From positions 32,560,044-32,624,043 of the forward strand of contig NC_084887.1 in assembly GCF_958979055.1 (NCBI RefSeq): 64,000 bases of DNA, written 5' to 3'. Positions 1-13,012 of this stretch are shown here, piece after piece. This DNA is from Alnus glutinosa (lineage: Eukaryota; Streptophyta; Magnoliopsida; Fagales; Betulaceae). The notes under the pieces were generated by a model, which had not been told where the DNA came from, searched no databases, and saw nothing but the letters and a program-made list of their open reading frames with translations. The position numbers were made by a program, and so were the translations under genes. Numbering within the stretch: position 1 is the first letter of the stretch; each line of letters begins with the position of its first letter.

Positions 1-57
1 GTGAGGGGTTATCTCTCACGGCCTGAATAGTTCGGTATGAGGGGTTATCTCTCACGG
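1..57. repeat. short direct repeat cut by the left window edge
   Basis: A 20-bp unit containing GAGGGGTTATCTCTCACGG occurs at 2-21 and again at 38-57, a period of 36 bp. The array probably continues to the left of the window. It lies in the presumed first intron of the AP1/FUL-like gene. Confidence 0.6.
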
Positions 58-2605
58 TCGGTTTAAATAAAATTTTATAGGATATTTGGTTACCCTTGTC
101 TTAGATCTAGTTTGTTCGGAGCAGATCTGTTTTTTTAACTATTTTTATACATGAGTTAGCGGAATATGAAAGTCATAAATAGTACTTTATTGTTATAATT
201 TTGTTTGTATCTATGACTTTGTAACCCCATAGCATGTGGCCATGATTTTACAGAACTTTATGCTTTGTGATGTAAGAGTTTTATGCTCATGATTTTTGAT
301 CAATAAAATACTCAGATCTTTCGTTAAAAAAAATAATAATAAAAAAAAATCTCTCCTCTTACATGACATCATTAATTTTTATTATATAACTCACTATTAT
401 GTGAGAGGGAGTATTGTTTTCATGTTTCCTTGGGTCGTTCAGCTGGCAAGTGAGTATACTTTTCATATTGTTTTGTTATAAGTATTCTAAATATTATTAA
501 AAGCGTAAGGTGTCACAGGTATACAGGAAGTACATATGAGAAAACACCTAACTAAAAGGAAAAAAAAAAAGAATAAGGAAATTGTGATAACTAATCACCA
601 AAGGTTAAACAAAAACTATTGTCCAAAGATACAGAGTATACAAAAATAAGGACTCAATTTCTTCCAAAGTCCTCTTACAGCCCACAACAGGCATTGTTGA
701 ACTATCTTCCACACAAAAACATTTCGAACGCTACCGGCAGTCCAGCACCAGGCATAGATAAGTCGACTACTCATCTAGCATAACTCAAAACAACCTAAAT
801 TGACTAAAGAAAACATCTCGTAAGGCATCGGTAACCTCACAATGAAGAAGAAAATGGTCCATGGATTACTCACTTGTTTTACACACATACAAAATCTATC
901 AACTACGATGACATGTCGTTTCCTCAGATTATCTATGGTAAGGATTTTTCGTTGGACCCAACAAAGGAAAAAAAAAAAAAAAGTCGCCCTCAAAAGAATC
1001 CTGGTCTGCCAAACACTCTTTCAAGGGAAATGAAAGCCATCATTAATTGTGAACCAAGACATTGTAATATGATCTAACAACGAAACAATCTCTTTCGGAG
1101 GATACTCATAAAACTTCTCTTTCACCAACCAGTCTCACTCTAGCTAAATAATTTTCATATTGTTGATTAAGGTTCGAATCGATCTCTTTATTGTTAGCAC
1201 GCTATAATCTTATATATGATTTACTCATTCAAAAAAAAAAAAAAATTCTTACGATTTACCTAACTAATATGTTAGCACAGTATATTCTTACTATTAACTG
1301 TTCGAATGCAGTTTATTCTCATTATCTAAAAAGTCATGTTGTTTCCAAAGTATATTAAATACTTCTGTCTAAATGGCATGGGCCAAACTTCTAACACAAT
1401 TAATGCTTTACGCTCGCCCTAACTAGAGACGTATAATGTGAAGAAGCTTTAGTGAGTCTCGAAATATATAAACCCCCCTTGCTTTGGCCGAGTTTTCTAA
1501 GTGTTATGTTTCTGCATTGTATGACAGTCAGCCTCTTCGTTGAAGTCTCTTTTTGTGAAAGGATCTCTAATCAACCAGGTACAAATAAGCAATTAATTTA
1601 CCGTACAAAGTCAAGATATGAATGCCTAGCAAAACAAAAGAACCTGAGAAAGATGTGATGAAAATCGGATGGTACAAGTAGCACTTCTATAATATTGACA
1701 GAAAAAAATAAAATAAAATAAAATAAAATAAAATCTTACCTAGAACCAAATATATATAAATAATATCAGCGTGTATATTAAAAGTATCCCTAGCTTTCAT
1801 GGTCTGGTCTAAAAAATGGTTATATGGATCGAATATCTTTGTGGAGATCTTAAAAATAACTAACTTTTTATACGCAGCCCTTTCCACGACCAAAATCATT
1901 GAGGAGGTACCCTCGTCGGTGCACCACCAACATCGGACATATAGCAAATACTAGGTTACAAAACCGAGTAAAACTAACAACACGCACCGTGACACACAGC
2001 TCAAGGACACTCAGTGTCTGTACATTATAAATTCTGCTGCTATTCATCTAAAAAATATAAATTCTGCTTGTACTGCATACTTGTATAATACTTCAAACTA
2101 GATTAATAGATTTCTACTATTGCTCTGACCCAATAGATGGATTGTAGTGTCTGTGAAACTGTGACCAACATCTTTACGAAAAGATAATCTTTCTTTTGGA
2201 CTAATCTATCAAAGACACACATACTAAAACATACTGTCATTTTTTTTTTAGGTAAGAAAGAAATCGTTTTCTTTTTCCCTGCTGGTACTATTCAGCAGCC
2301 TGTGCTCGAGAAAGTGAGAAAATGAAGGAAAGGAAGAGAGAATGGTGAGTGAACTAAATTTGATGATATTGGTGTAATATGCAGCAGGCCATGACATACA
2401 AATACATCAGTCCAGGGATGAACTGGATTTGATGATTTTACCGTAATATATATTCAGGCCCCATAACTTAGTGACAGTGAATAATAACAAGGAAATAGTC
2501 CTACCCAGTTGACAAAAGAGATTCATAAAATAAAAAGAAAAAACAAAACTCTAAAATGTTACAAAAAAACAGATGAAGATTAAACTTTAAAGTAGAAGTA
2601 TGAAC
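1..2605 (-). other. presumed first intron (partial) of the AP1/FUL-like MADS gene
   Basis: This non-coding stretch follows the splice donor at 2,604-2,605 (minus strand). I searched for a second exon encoding the family's RYERYSY-type I-domain sequence and found none, so exon 2 and later should lie left of the window and the intron exceeds 2.6 kb. Long first introns are usual in this clade. It contains an (AAAAT)n tract near 1,704-1,734, several poly(A) runs and otherwise unrecognised AT-rich sequence. Small open frames here show no family resemblance. Confidence 0.6.
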
Positions 2606-2790
2606 CTGGAATCGGAGGAAAACTCAAAGAGCTTCCCTTTGGTAGAGAACACAATCAAAGCAACCTCAGCATCGCACAGCACCGAGATCTCATGAGCTTT
2701 CTTGAGCAACCCGGTCCGCCGCTTCGAGAACGTCACTTGCCGGCTGATCTTGTTCTCGATTCGCTTAAGCTGAACCCTACCTCTCCCCAT
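2606..2790 (-). CDS. AP1/FUL-like (SQUA clade) MADS-box protein, exon 1 only
   Basis: This 185-bp exon encodes the whole MADS domain: it starts [15 protein letters not shown], contains [19 protein letters not shown] and ends [22 protein letters not shown] plus [27 protein letters not shown] is the signature of the APETALA1/FRUITFULL (SQUA) clade. The exon ends in phase 2 at a GT donor, and 185 bp is the standard length of exon 1 in type II MADS genes. The protein would be a nuclear factor binding CArG boxes as dimers or tetramers with SEP proteins, controlling meristem identity and fruit or flower development. The I, K and C regions lie beyond the left edge, so AP1, FUL and AGL79 types cannot be separated; FEFSSDS differs slightly from the common FEYSTDS. 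It lies head-to-tail 13.2 kb downstream of a SEP gene on the same strand. Confidence 0.93.
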
Positions 2791-3460
2791 TTTGGTGTAA
2801 CCTTTTTTTCACTCAGAAAATCCGGGGGAAAACGGCTAAAAGAAAGAAAACCAGGAAAAAAATTCCAGGAAAAACCCTAACGAGGGTTCATTTCAAAGGA
2901 GACGAAGAAAAAAACATCACGAAGAAGGCGTTCTAGTGTATTATGGGTATCTTTCTATTTTTGTGTCTGTGAAGGGTTTTTAGTTACAATGTGAAGCAAA
3001 AGGCTTTCTCTATGTATATATGGGAAAGAAAGAAAGAATAAAGCAGGCAGAGAGAGATAGAGAGAATATGATTTTTATTATAACGCTAGTTAGAGTGAGT
3101 GGGAATGGTATTGTGGAAACCAGAGTTGTAGGAAGGAAACCAGGCTGGTTTGCAGAATGCGTTGTCGACCTGTGATTGGATTAGAGTGGGGCATAGTCGT
3201 TACTGTCTCATTTTGAGCCACAGGTTTGAAGGCAGTCCGTACGGAAATCGTGTCAGCCTGAGCTCTGCGGGACCAGGAGGGGGCATTCTGTCTTTGCTGA
3301 GTTTGCTCTTGCAGATCGACTTGCAGTACTTGTGCAGGCTAGGGCCCTGATTCATGTACGATCAGGGTAATATTATTGTACAATTTTAAAGCACATTAAA
3401 ATGAAACTTATATAATGGATCTCGCCTCGATGTGTCTTAGAGTTGTACAATAATTATATT
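2791..3460 (-). promoter_or_regulatory. 5' leader and proximal promoter of the AP1/FUL-like gene
   Basis: A TATA-like ATATATACATA (minus strand, about 3,012-3,022) lies about 225 bp upstream of the start codon, leaving a leader of roughly 190 nt. Five GTAC cores occur between about 3,236 and 3,450. GTAC is the core bound by SBP/SPL factors, which are known direct activators of AP1/FUL genes. GTAC is short, so the cluster is suggestive only. Two of the cores lie in facing TAATAT...TTGTACAA arms (about 3,370-3,470) that may be a small inverted-repeat insertion. Confidence 0.4.
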
Positions 3461-4666
3461 AAAATTATATTTTTAATATTATCCACTTGTGCAAACCCGA
3501 TGACTTCGGGCCTTCACTTTCACTAATTGTACAACTGCTTCTTTCCCAATACATATATTTTTTATCTTCTCCCATTTTTAGTGACACGTTAAAAAAATTA
3601 TCAATACTTCAACAAAAATAGCATTTTTTTATAACATTTAGTGGGTGATCAACAAATTTCATGACTATGACAAACATGAACTTAGAATACGCCAAATGTC
3701 AATCGGTGTGATGGGTATGGAGTATAGTATTACTCGTTTTTCGCACCAAGTTGATCCTTAATTAATTTGTTGGTGTGAAATATTTTGCTAGCTCTTATTC
3801 ATGCCTAATCTTTAAGCAAAAAGACATTCATGCTTGGAGAATGGAAAACAAGAAGAAGGCCAGGGGATCGGAGAAAGACGTGGGATCGATGTTACTCACG
3901 GCATGACGTCAAACCCATGACGCCAAGCAAGGACTCTAATGGGGGTGTTTGAATTTATTTAGAAGAAAACAGGCAGTTGGTCATTAATTACCTATTATAT
4001 ATATATACGTACGCTTTGCTTTTTATAATTGTAGGATAATGCATGATAAATATACATAATTGTCTGCTGTCTAACTTAAATATTAATTATTGCCGAAAAA
4101 AAAACAACCCATTCAGTACTAGCTAGTTCTGAAAATTAAAGTCTTACCATATATACACGCTAGCTAGCTTCCTGTTCTTGTGAATGTCAAACCTCAATTA
4201 ATCCTCCTTTTAACAACTCTTTCTATACTTACTTTTCTAATCTTTCTTTATCTCGCTATTCAAATGCTATAATTGTTCATAGGTTTCAGATATTCCCTTT
4301 AAAATGTTTTCTTCTTCTGAGTTCTGACGCATTAAAAGTAGGAAGAAGAATACTAAGAAGAACGTGGCATCGGAGCACGGAAGAATCCTATATGCATATT
4401 TTTTTAATCCTTGTATAGTACTGTAGCATGGCAGAGCGCACTCGTTTGACAGGTGTATATATGCTCCTTTTGTAATTCGTGGATGTTCCCGTTCTCACTA
4501 AACTCTTCAATTTCTTGGACCTTGTAGACTGGTCAAACGGTCCTAGCTATAGCGTGCGTTGCAGTGTAGGGGTATACCCTCTACTAATTGTAATCTCATC
4601 CGATCAGTACAACATATACAGTACTGTTGCAACTTAATTAAATTAATCTTCTGTTTAATATTCATC

Positions 4667-4724
<58 letters not shown>

Positions 4725-7700
4725 TCTGTTTAATTGGAAAGTATATTTTCCAACAAAGAAGAATTGTCAACCTTTTTGTTTCTCTTGTCAAACAAGGAAC
4801 TGATCACTTTGATTGATTTCTGATTTAGACCATCATTTTGTTTAAGAAATCTATAGAGTTTGCAATTAGTCAATAAGCAGTTCTATTGGGTTTAGAAACT
4901 TTATAATTTTAGGGCTAGGCTACATGTTTAGGTCAATGATTGAGCCTTTAGAAAAAACTGAGTCCACAAAATGCTTCAATGCTTAAGCTTGAAAGTCCTT
5001 ATATAGACTGTACAAATATTTCTCATCTATATATGGATGTCGACATGTCGTTATAGTTGTACAGATCAGTGCGACTGTACGTCGTTGCTCTCGTATATAT
5101 ATATATATATATATATATGTTTCTTTAATTAGTACGAACTTTCTACAGTTTAGGGTTAAAACGACTTTCTACAATTTTGTGTAAAATCAAATTTTAGTTG
5201 AATACGAGTTAAAAGTTGAGATGGGTTTTTGGAGATCCTGAAAGAAGAAATCACAAGCCTAGAGCCTAAAAGAAGAAGACATCATGCGAGCAAAGATGAC
5301 TTTGACATCACAAAGACAAAGAGGAGCACATTAATTGAACATGATTATTTCTTGAAATTTGGTTTAATGGAGGCTGTTGAAAAAGTAATTAAAAACCTTA
5401 AATATTGCATGTATTTTAATTTGTAGTACTGCTTCCTACAAAGAGCTTGCAATTTACTTTGTAATTCCTTAATTAAAAAACATGTAGTAATTTGATTTGA
5501 TTTTTATAACCTATAGTTTATTATCATTTTAAAAAGCTAGTGATCTGATTTTTTGTGTGTTGCTAGCCTGGGCAATGAGGATAGTTGTTCAATATATAAA
5601 TGACCATACACCTGTTTAGGTCATTACTTAAGTTATTTAGAGATAGTGGTAATTTATCTATTCTCAATATATAGTCATGATGAAAATATTGCTCGATCGC
5701 TTATGCAAATATATATATATATAAAGTCAAGTACTAGCTAGTGGACGTTTCTCGATCTTGTATGGGGGGGACTACATAAATAAGTGTCACTTTCATCTTC
5801 TGTATATTGTGGTGTAGTTTCTATCACCATAGAATTAGAGTGATCAGTTGATTGATAGAACCTTTTCACCATCTCCAATATACTTGTTTGGCATGTACAA
5901 TAGATGCAACTTAAATTAATGCAAGAGGTAGTCTGTCCAATCTTAATCAATTGATTGATGATCTTGTTATCTAGTGGTACTTCTCCTCTCATGATCAGAG
6001 AAGGACGTTTGAATATATATATATATATAATGACCCACCTAAGCGCGATCAAAAATACCCATACTAAATAAGCAAGAGATTAGGTTAACAACAACAAATT
6101 ATTCTTCCTTCAAGCCTAATTAAAAATAGCCGACTATATATATATATATATATAAATAAAATAGATTGAGATTTTCAGTAATTTGCTGTTCAAATTGCTA
6201 GCACATTATGAGGAAGTTCATATTAGTTTACCTGTCCAAATAAATTTTTGATTCCCGTTCACCTACTCGGACAAGTGAGTATGTTTCATGTGGTCCGATA
6301 TTGATCCTTATCCCCTATTGTATACATATAATTTGATCACTTTCATAGAACATAAAAGTCGACAGATCGACTATGAAAATAAAAATGAGAGACATGTTAT
6401 GTTATGGAAGATCGATATATATGCTCTTGTGGTCCATCCCTAGAAATCGAGTAAAAACCAAAATAAAAAGAAGACTTATTGGTAAATGGGATCATTATTT
6501 TACTGTACTATTGTAGCTAGGTGATGATCTAAAACTTATCATAAATGTGGTCCCATTAGTACTGATGAACATTTTTTTAATTTTTTAATTTTTATGTAAC
6601 ATTATCGCATCTCCTACTCCTAGAACAAAAACCTGCTGGCCGGGGACCATATATCGACCATGGGCCGCAGGCAGCTGCCTCGTGCACGAATATACCTACT
6701 TTGATTCAAAGCAAACCTTAAACGTTGTACACGTCTAGCTAGCCATCTGCACATGCATGCCATGGGAGACCATTTTATCATAAATTTTTAAAAGAGTAAT
6801 GTTATTTAATTAGTATTTAGACTGTAATGGAATTGTTATGCAATTGAAATGATTTGACAGAAAAAATTAGTTGTTTTTTTTTAATTATTTTTTTATAAGT
6901 ACTGATATAAGGGCTGATTTTTTCATCCTCACATCATCAAATTGTATGGTACCTTTACTTTTGTTTGTTTGTTTTGGAGCAAAATATTTTTTGAAAATTA
7001 TTTTTCATACTTTATTGTATTCGGGGTACTAGATGAAAACTATTAGGTTTTTCCCTTTTTTTACAAAAAAAAAAAAAAAATCATTATCAATATAAGAATT
7101 ATGTACACATGCACACAAAACTTGTGTGAAAACATAAGCCATTTTTGAATCAAGTCTATTCCAAATCTGTTTATCATTATTAATAATGTTTATCATTACA
7201 AATCTGTTTTATATGATTAAAATCGTTTTTTTTTTTTTTTTTTTTTAAGTTTAGCTAGACACTCTTCAAAAATACTAAACATTCAATTCTCTAAATCTTT
7301 CTCTATTCAGTTTAAATATTCTTTTTTATTCATTCTTTTATTTTATCCTAACAAAAACACCTAACAATTGACAGCTAGCCTACCCGACCCGAAACATACA
7401 ACAATTGATATTGCTTTAACACAAGAATTTTCACAATATAACAACCAATCTAAAGCAATTACAATAGAAAAAGGTGAACCCTAAATTCATGGCCCCGACC
7501 GAAATTGAAATTCAATTTCTCTCTAATTACTCAATCTTCAAACAATTGAAATAAATCAAAATCAACATCAAAAGACTGCAGTTCAGTCCCAAATGGGCAA
7601 AAGGGTGATTGGGATGATCGAGAAGAGTACTGATTGGGTAATGATCGTATTTGGTTTTACCAAGTTGTGTGTGTGTGCGCGCTTTTTTATTCGAAAAAAG

Positions 7701-8525
7701 GCAAAAGAGGGCGATCAACTGTGACTACTCTATCTGAGCGTTACCAAGGTAGCTAGTAACTATTTGCTGAAAATTACTTAAGAAAAACTTAAACCATAAA
7801 AAACCGCATACATTCCTTTAAAATCAATCGTAATTGATGGAGGTGCTTCTATACCCATTCAATTGCAAGAAATCTTGATCCGGTCATAATTTTTTCTAAA
7901 AAAAAAAAAAAATTATAGATTTACATAATTTTTGTGCACACTAATCCATTGAAAAAATACCCCATCTCTAGTCAATTTTTTTTGGAATCTGCAAATAGAT
8001 AGAGTGGCATTTTTTTTCTCTCTAAAAGGACAAAGCTTCTTGAAACACGCCGACCAAGGACCCTCCTCACTCCAACGCTGAAATTGGGGGGATAAGGCTT
8101 GTGCCCATGTTGGCAGGAGATGGTGCAATTAAGAAATGGGAGCCCAACTTGTCTCAAAAGTCATACGGCAAATATAATTAGTTTTTGCAAAAAGAAAGAA
8201 AAAAAAAAAAGAAAAAGAAAAAAAAAGTCAATAAGTCATTGTGAAAGGACAAAAGATATTAAATAAATTATAACTAAATTTAAGCCTTTTGGTTCCCGTT
8301 TCATTGCGTTAATTAGGATGGTGCTTCAATCGGGTACTGAGGGCATCACTTCAAGGACGCAGATATGGGGGCCATCTATGGCTTTAATATTTTTCTTATA
8401 AAACTGCAATACTATACTAAAATAATGTGATAAAGAGTACTAATATTGTAGGTTTATAAAATATCTACGTGCAAGTAACTTAATAATAAAAAAATATATT
8501 ATACTTTTTTTGGAACATAAATTTT
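3461..8525. other. intergenic, AT-rich, no gene seen
   Basis: No coding sequence with family resemblance was recognised. The stretch holds many (TA)n tracts (4,671-4,722; about 5,095-5,119; about 5,708-5,723; about 6,138-6,155) and poly(A)/poly(T) runs. Open frames at 5,229-5,426 (+) and 5,738-6,052 (-) run through simple sequence, and I do not accept them as genes. Confidence 0.5.
4671..4722. repeat. (TA)n microsatellite flanked by 13-bp direct repeats
   Basis: 26 AT units. The 13-mer TCTTCTGTTTAAT occurs just left (about 4,647) and immediately right (about 4,723), so the tract may have arisen by a local duplication or insertion. Confidence 0.8.
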
Positions 8526-8835
8526 CTTCAAACTAGATTAGATGAATTTCCTCTAATTCAGCCTATAAAAATGACATGTGTTCTTTTGCATGTAAGAAAT
8601 ACTTATTATTTAAAAGACAATTGTTATAGCTTCTTCTTACGTCCTTCTGGATGATGTGCATTTAATTTTTTTGCTTAAAAAATTACATTTCGTAGGTCAC
8701 CTTTTGAAATAATTTTTTATTAATATTATTAAATTCATGTCGATCATCCAGAAGGACGCTAGAAGGAACTCTAATATTTGTATGTGGTTTTTACATGCAA
8801 AAGGACACATGTCATTTTTAGAGATCAGTTTGAAG
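8526..8835. mobile_element. inverted-repeat MITE (foldback type)
   Basis: Two arms of about 100-135 bp face each other around an AT-rich centre of about 85 bp. The left arm runs from CTTCAAACT through AAAATGACATGTGTTC to CGTCCTTCTGGATGAT. The right arm is its imperfect reverse complement, from ATCATCCAGAAGGACG through GGACACATGTCATTTTTA to AGTTTGAAG. The left arm carries an extra segment of about 27 bp near its tip. There is no coding capacity. The structure suits a non-autonomous DNA transposon; superfamily and target duplication were not established. Confidence 0.7.
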
Positions 8836-9875
8836 GAACTTCCAACCTAGGCTCAAGGAAAAATTCAGTCTTTTCTTTCTTTCTTTCTTTCTTTTTGAGC
8901 ATACAAAATATTGTGTTTATTAAGTTAAATCACAAGCTTTTGTTTTTCAAAAAATAAGATATACTATTAAACTACATGAATAATTATAGTACGTTTAATT
9001 TCTATATATATTGCTACTTTTCCTTGAAGCGAGAGATCAAAGAGAGAGAGAGAGAATTTCGGCAACATGGCAAGGTCTTATGAAGGCAGATTGATATAAA
9101 TTAAAGCAAAAGATAAAAAATTTAAATAAAACATTTTAATTACAGATGTTAAAGTTTTATATTTAATATAAAAAATACAAAATAATTTTTCTTACTTTTT
9201 AAGATTTAGAACTACTAATCACATATAATGAGATAAAGTGGGAGAGGGGGGAGGTTAAAATGAAAGATTAATAGAATATGAATTGTTAAAGAAAAGAAGA
9301 AAAAATATTTGAAAAATGAATGTAATTGCTGATATATATGTACGACAATTTTTTTGAGAATTGCTTTCTATCAAATTAAGTAGGTGAAACTATCCTTATT
9401 ATGGAGAGAAATTAAACCATATCGACAAAATGAGATATCTCTATTCTTTCTAATTTGTAAAGTAGTAATTCTTAGACCACATAATAATAATATATTAGTA
9501 TTTAAAAAATATTATTTCTTAGGGCATTAGGCGATCGAGCATTTAATTTGCTTTTCCATTCCTCCTTTAAAAAAAAAAAAGATTTTCCAATGAGGCGGCC
9601 CTAGGTCTTAATTAATTATTCAAAAACAAGAGAGGAAGGGGATTTTATTATTATTATTATTATTATTATATCAGTGGCATGGCCGGCTACATGCAGATAT
9701 AACTATATATAAATTTGAATAAATGGTTAGTGTCATCAATTTTTATTTTAATGGACTTCTGTTGATGTATTAAGGATATATAGGTCAAGAAATATTTAGT
9801 GCTCCATATTTAACTCAATTATTACTCTTAAAGACAATCAAACCGTGGAGAAATATCAAGAAGAACAAACCAAAG

Positions 9876-9913
9876 AATAATTGCACAACAATGCAAACGT
9901 GTAAGTTTGTTTT

Positions 9914-9953
<40 letters not shown>

Positions 9954-10017
9954 AATGATGCTCGATAACATTAGGAGAGGTTAAAACTCACTTACACGTC
10001 AGCATTGTGCAATTATT
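9876..10017. mobile_element. small inverted-repeat element (MITE-like) with poly(T) core
   Basis: AATAATTGCACAACAATGC followed by ACGTGTAAGT at the left end is mirrored at the right end by ACTTACACGT...GCATTGTGCAATTATT. The arms are about 40 bp, and the core is largely a run of over 30 T followed by A. No target duplication was identified. Confidence 0.6.
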
Positions 10018-11199
10018 GTGTAAAAGTTGTACAACTAACATATGTCCAAACGAAAACCCAATTCGGCCGTTCAAATCCCACTAACATTTTTTTTTTTTAA
10101 TCCAAAAACTTACATTATTAAGGGAGCATTAATTAACCTGTGTCTTAGGATCCCCAGGAGCAGGATCCTTCAAATTATTCGTAAATGGTTCTTCTTTTTT
10201 CTTTTTCTTTTTCTTTATACCCCAATATATTAGGCGATTCAAAGAACATGCACCAGAACCGTTGAAATCAACGATAATGCAACTAGCTAGCTAGGTTTGA
10301 TTCTACGAAAATGATTAAAAAGTTGAAGGAAGGTTCGATCCCAATACTTATCTTGTTCCAATTAATCACATATATCCTCAATCTTTAACCATTGAATCAT
10401 TAAAGTGAGACTCCATGCACCAAACAGAACAATTTAGAGCCCACTTATACATTCATGACACTTTAAAGTTTAACGTAATTAATCGTGCAATAAACATCAT
10501 CAATGCCATTAATTAATTATTATTTTCTCTTGTACTAATATGTTTCCTACAAGTCAAATATTCAGCCTAGACTATTTTTGTAACAAGTTGACTAGGAAAT
10601 CAAAGCAAAAAAAAACTCTTGTAGCATTAACCAAGACCAAAAGGTGTCTTCCTTTTTCTTTGTTTTGGGTCCTATGCTAATCTACTCGCCTGCTTAATAC
10701 TTTTGAAGCACAGTTTCTACCAAGTCGTGGTAAAATTTGAGATTGAGGCTAGATATTGTGCCCATATTGACAGACAAGGGTGAATCATCCTTAATTAATA
10801 TATATATATATATCTGCATGTTCGATTCCTATATGTAGTACTATATGAGACGTGTTATATATATATATCCTCTAGCTTTAAGTTTTTCTGAAAGAAGGAC
10901 CAAAGGAGGAAACAAATCATTTCTGATCATATTATATGGTTCTGCAATATTGCGTAATATGTTGAAATTAATATATTGCTATCTTCTGTAAAGAGTTTTT
11001 CCTTTTGGATGAATGAATAATGAATATATTGACATAACTTCTGAGACTACAATAAAAGATCGAGTTCGTATGACGACAGTTTCCTAGAAAAGTTAAAGCT
11101 TTCTACCTTCTACCTTCGTCATAATAAAAACGTACCTACATTAAAACTGTTTAACGTACGGTTAACTCTTTGATTAATTGTATCACTCATTTGAAACAT
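10018..11199. other. intergenic, no gene seen
   Basis: AT-rich sequence with (TA)n tracts near 10,798-10,813 and 10,858-10,868. No recognisable coding or RNA gene. Confidence 0.4.
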
Positions 11200-12012
11200 G
11201 CTCCCTCCGAAAAACTCTCTCATGATCAACGCTCCTCGCTAGAGAGAGGAGGGGAAGAACCTACTCCCCTTCCCCTCTCAATGTGATGTTTCCACCACCA
11301 ACTTTTTTAGACGGGTAATTACTTTTACTGCTTTTTTATTTTCCGTCTTTTTGCTTAAGGTTTTGGAGATTAAATCTACATTTATCCATCCACGCTCCCT
11401 CTTCCTACTTTCACTAGCACTATGCTATTTTCCATCCTATGACTCCTATTCTTATGGGTGTACCACGCGCACCTCTTTGGTGCATGTGCGTAGGTTATAT
11501 GCGCCACTGTTACCATGGGTCTTTTACAGCAAATTCATGGTCTCCTGGCTCTTTCTTGGAGAGCTCATTTCCAAAGAGCCTTTTTGGTTCCTCAAATTTC
11601 TTAGATCCGGATCTAACTTTGATAAAATCTGAGGTGGGATTTTAGATTCGTTGCCCTAGAAGGAGATTCCTCCATTGTTGAATCTGTTGTAAATATACCT
11701 CTTAGTTCCTCCAGTTATATGTCTCGAAAGCTAGTCATGAGCTAAGTGTTATGGGGTTCTCTTGTTAGCAATACTCATTATTTCTACCTGGGTCCCCTAC
11801 CAACTTCGTTGGTGTCATTTTTGCTTGACTTTTATTTTTGAGGTCTCCTTTCGGAGCAGTGAAGTGTTAGTTGTTTGTTTAAATTGAATTTTACTGTTGA
11901 TTTGCTTGTATCTGGTTATGAATTTTTCTGATTTTTTTTGTCGTTGTAATGTTTATTATGTGTAGTTAAGTTCTTCTATTATACCAATAAAAACTAATAA
12001 TAATAATAAAAG
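11200..12012 (+). mobile_element. possible decayed retroelement or UTR-like segment ending in an AAT-rich tail
   Basis: This block is more GC-balanced than its surroundings. It begins with a CTCTC/GAGAG-rich leader-like stretch and ends in AATAAAAACTAATAATAATAATAAAAG at about 11,986-12,012, the kind of tail seen on plant non-LTR retrotransposons. Overlapping open frames (11,351-11,632; 11,439-11,645) show no domain I recognise. No flanking target duplication was found, so the identity is tentative. Confidence 0.3.
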
Positions 12013-12826
12013 ATGCATCGATCAAAGCATTCTGGCTACCACGGTTCGTACCATCTTTGCCGAATCATTTATAGTCAATATATGAACCATAGTGATCGGT
12101 CAAATCATCTTTTAAATATCATATTTAAGCTGCTAGAAAAATAGCGTAAAACTTTTTCCTTATGGTACTAGAACTTAAATTTCCCTAGAAAGCAACTGGA
12201 TTGGATGATAAAAGGCAACATGATAAAATTATGTTACAATTAGACAATGGCCATGAGAGAGTTAAATTTGAAAGGAATAGAGAAATTATGTGGAAATAGT
12301 CACCTAATAATTGTTCCTTCTCGGTTAGAAGTAGTGCTTAGGGATGCCTTTGCATGCCTTTGTGCCCCAAAGAGTACTGGTTTGACATAAAATTGTACCA
12401 TGCATTTAATCGCAGGATTTCTAGGCATGCGATGATCCTTAATTTAGGCTTTAATTAGTCTTTGGTAATTAGGACTAATTAAGTTAACCATTTCCCACAA
12501 AATAGGTGGTTGGTTGGGTCTTGGGGACTATCTACGAATGTAATTGGTACGTAGTTAGGCTCTCGATCTGGTCCGTTGTTTGTTAATTAGTTACTTGTTA
12601 GGCTGTTTTGGTTGCCTTAATTCTTTGGGTTAAATATATGTTGTTAACTTGTTAGTACTATCTTTAATTTTGGTGAATTATGATCCCTTACAATTTTTTA
12701 AAATTGTGAGAGTATATAATTCCTTCAATCAAGGTCGTTCATTAATTGTAAATGAATAGCAAGGATTATGCCATGAAAGTTTTGCAAGAAGAAAAAAAAA
12801 TAATAATCAAAAGAGGTTAAGCAAGT

Positions 12827-13012
12827 GGTCGGCCACTTCTATAATAGGCTGAGGGGGGCTGGACCACCGCTAAACATAGGCTTCTGAGGGTGGTTAATTG
12901 GTCACTTCAAATTGAGTGGTTCGGGTAGTTCAATCATCTCCTAATACATATTTTAGTCCAATCACCGCTAAACATAGGCCGGGAGTAGTGGGCCACCACT
13001 AAACATTGTTTC
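12827..13012. repeat. dispersed GGTGGTT/GGCCACC short-palindrome repeat, degenerate copy
   Basis: GTGGTCGGCCAC, GGACCACCGCTAAACATAGG, a variant CACCGCTAAACATAGGCC and GGGCCACCACTAAACAT recur within 190 bp. Related GGTGG...CCACC blocks lie at about 23,265-23,305, 34,999-35,190 and 36,005-36,140, so this is a dispersed repeat family. Confidence 0.4.

Noticed and set aside
1165..1240. Possible tRNA-derived SINE (GGTTCGAATC followed by poly(A))
   Set aside because: A B-box-like sequence and a poly(A) tail are present, but no A box or target duplication could be shown.
1687..1947. 86-aa minus-strand frame as exon 2 of the AP1/FUL gene
   Set aside because: It lacks the RYERYSYAE-type I-domain sequence and proper splice phasing.
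5738..6052. 104-aa minus-strand open frame
   Set aside because: The frame runs through a (TA)n tract and has no conserved motif.
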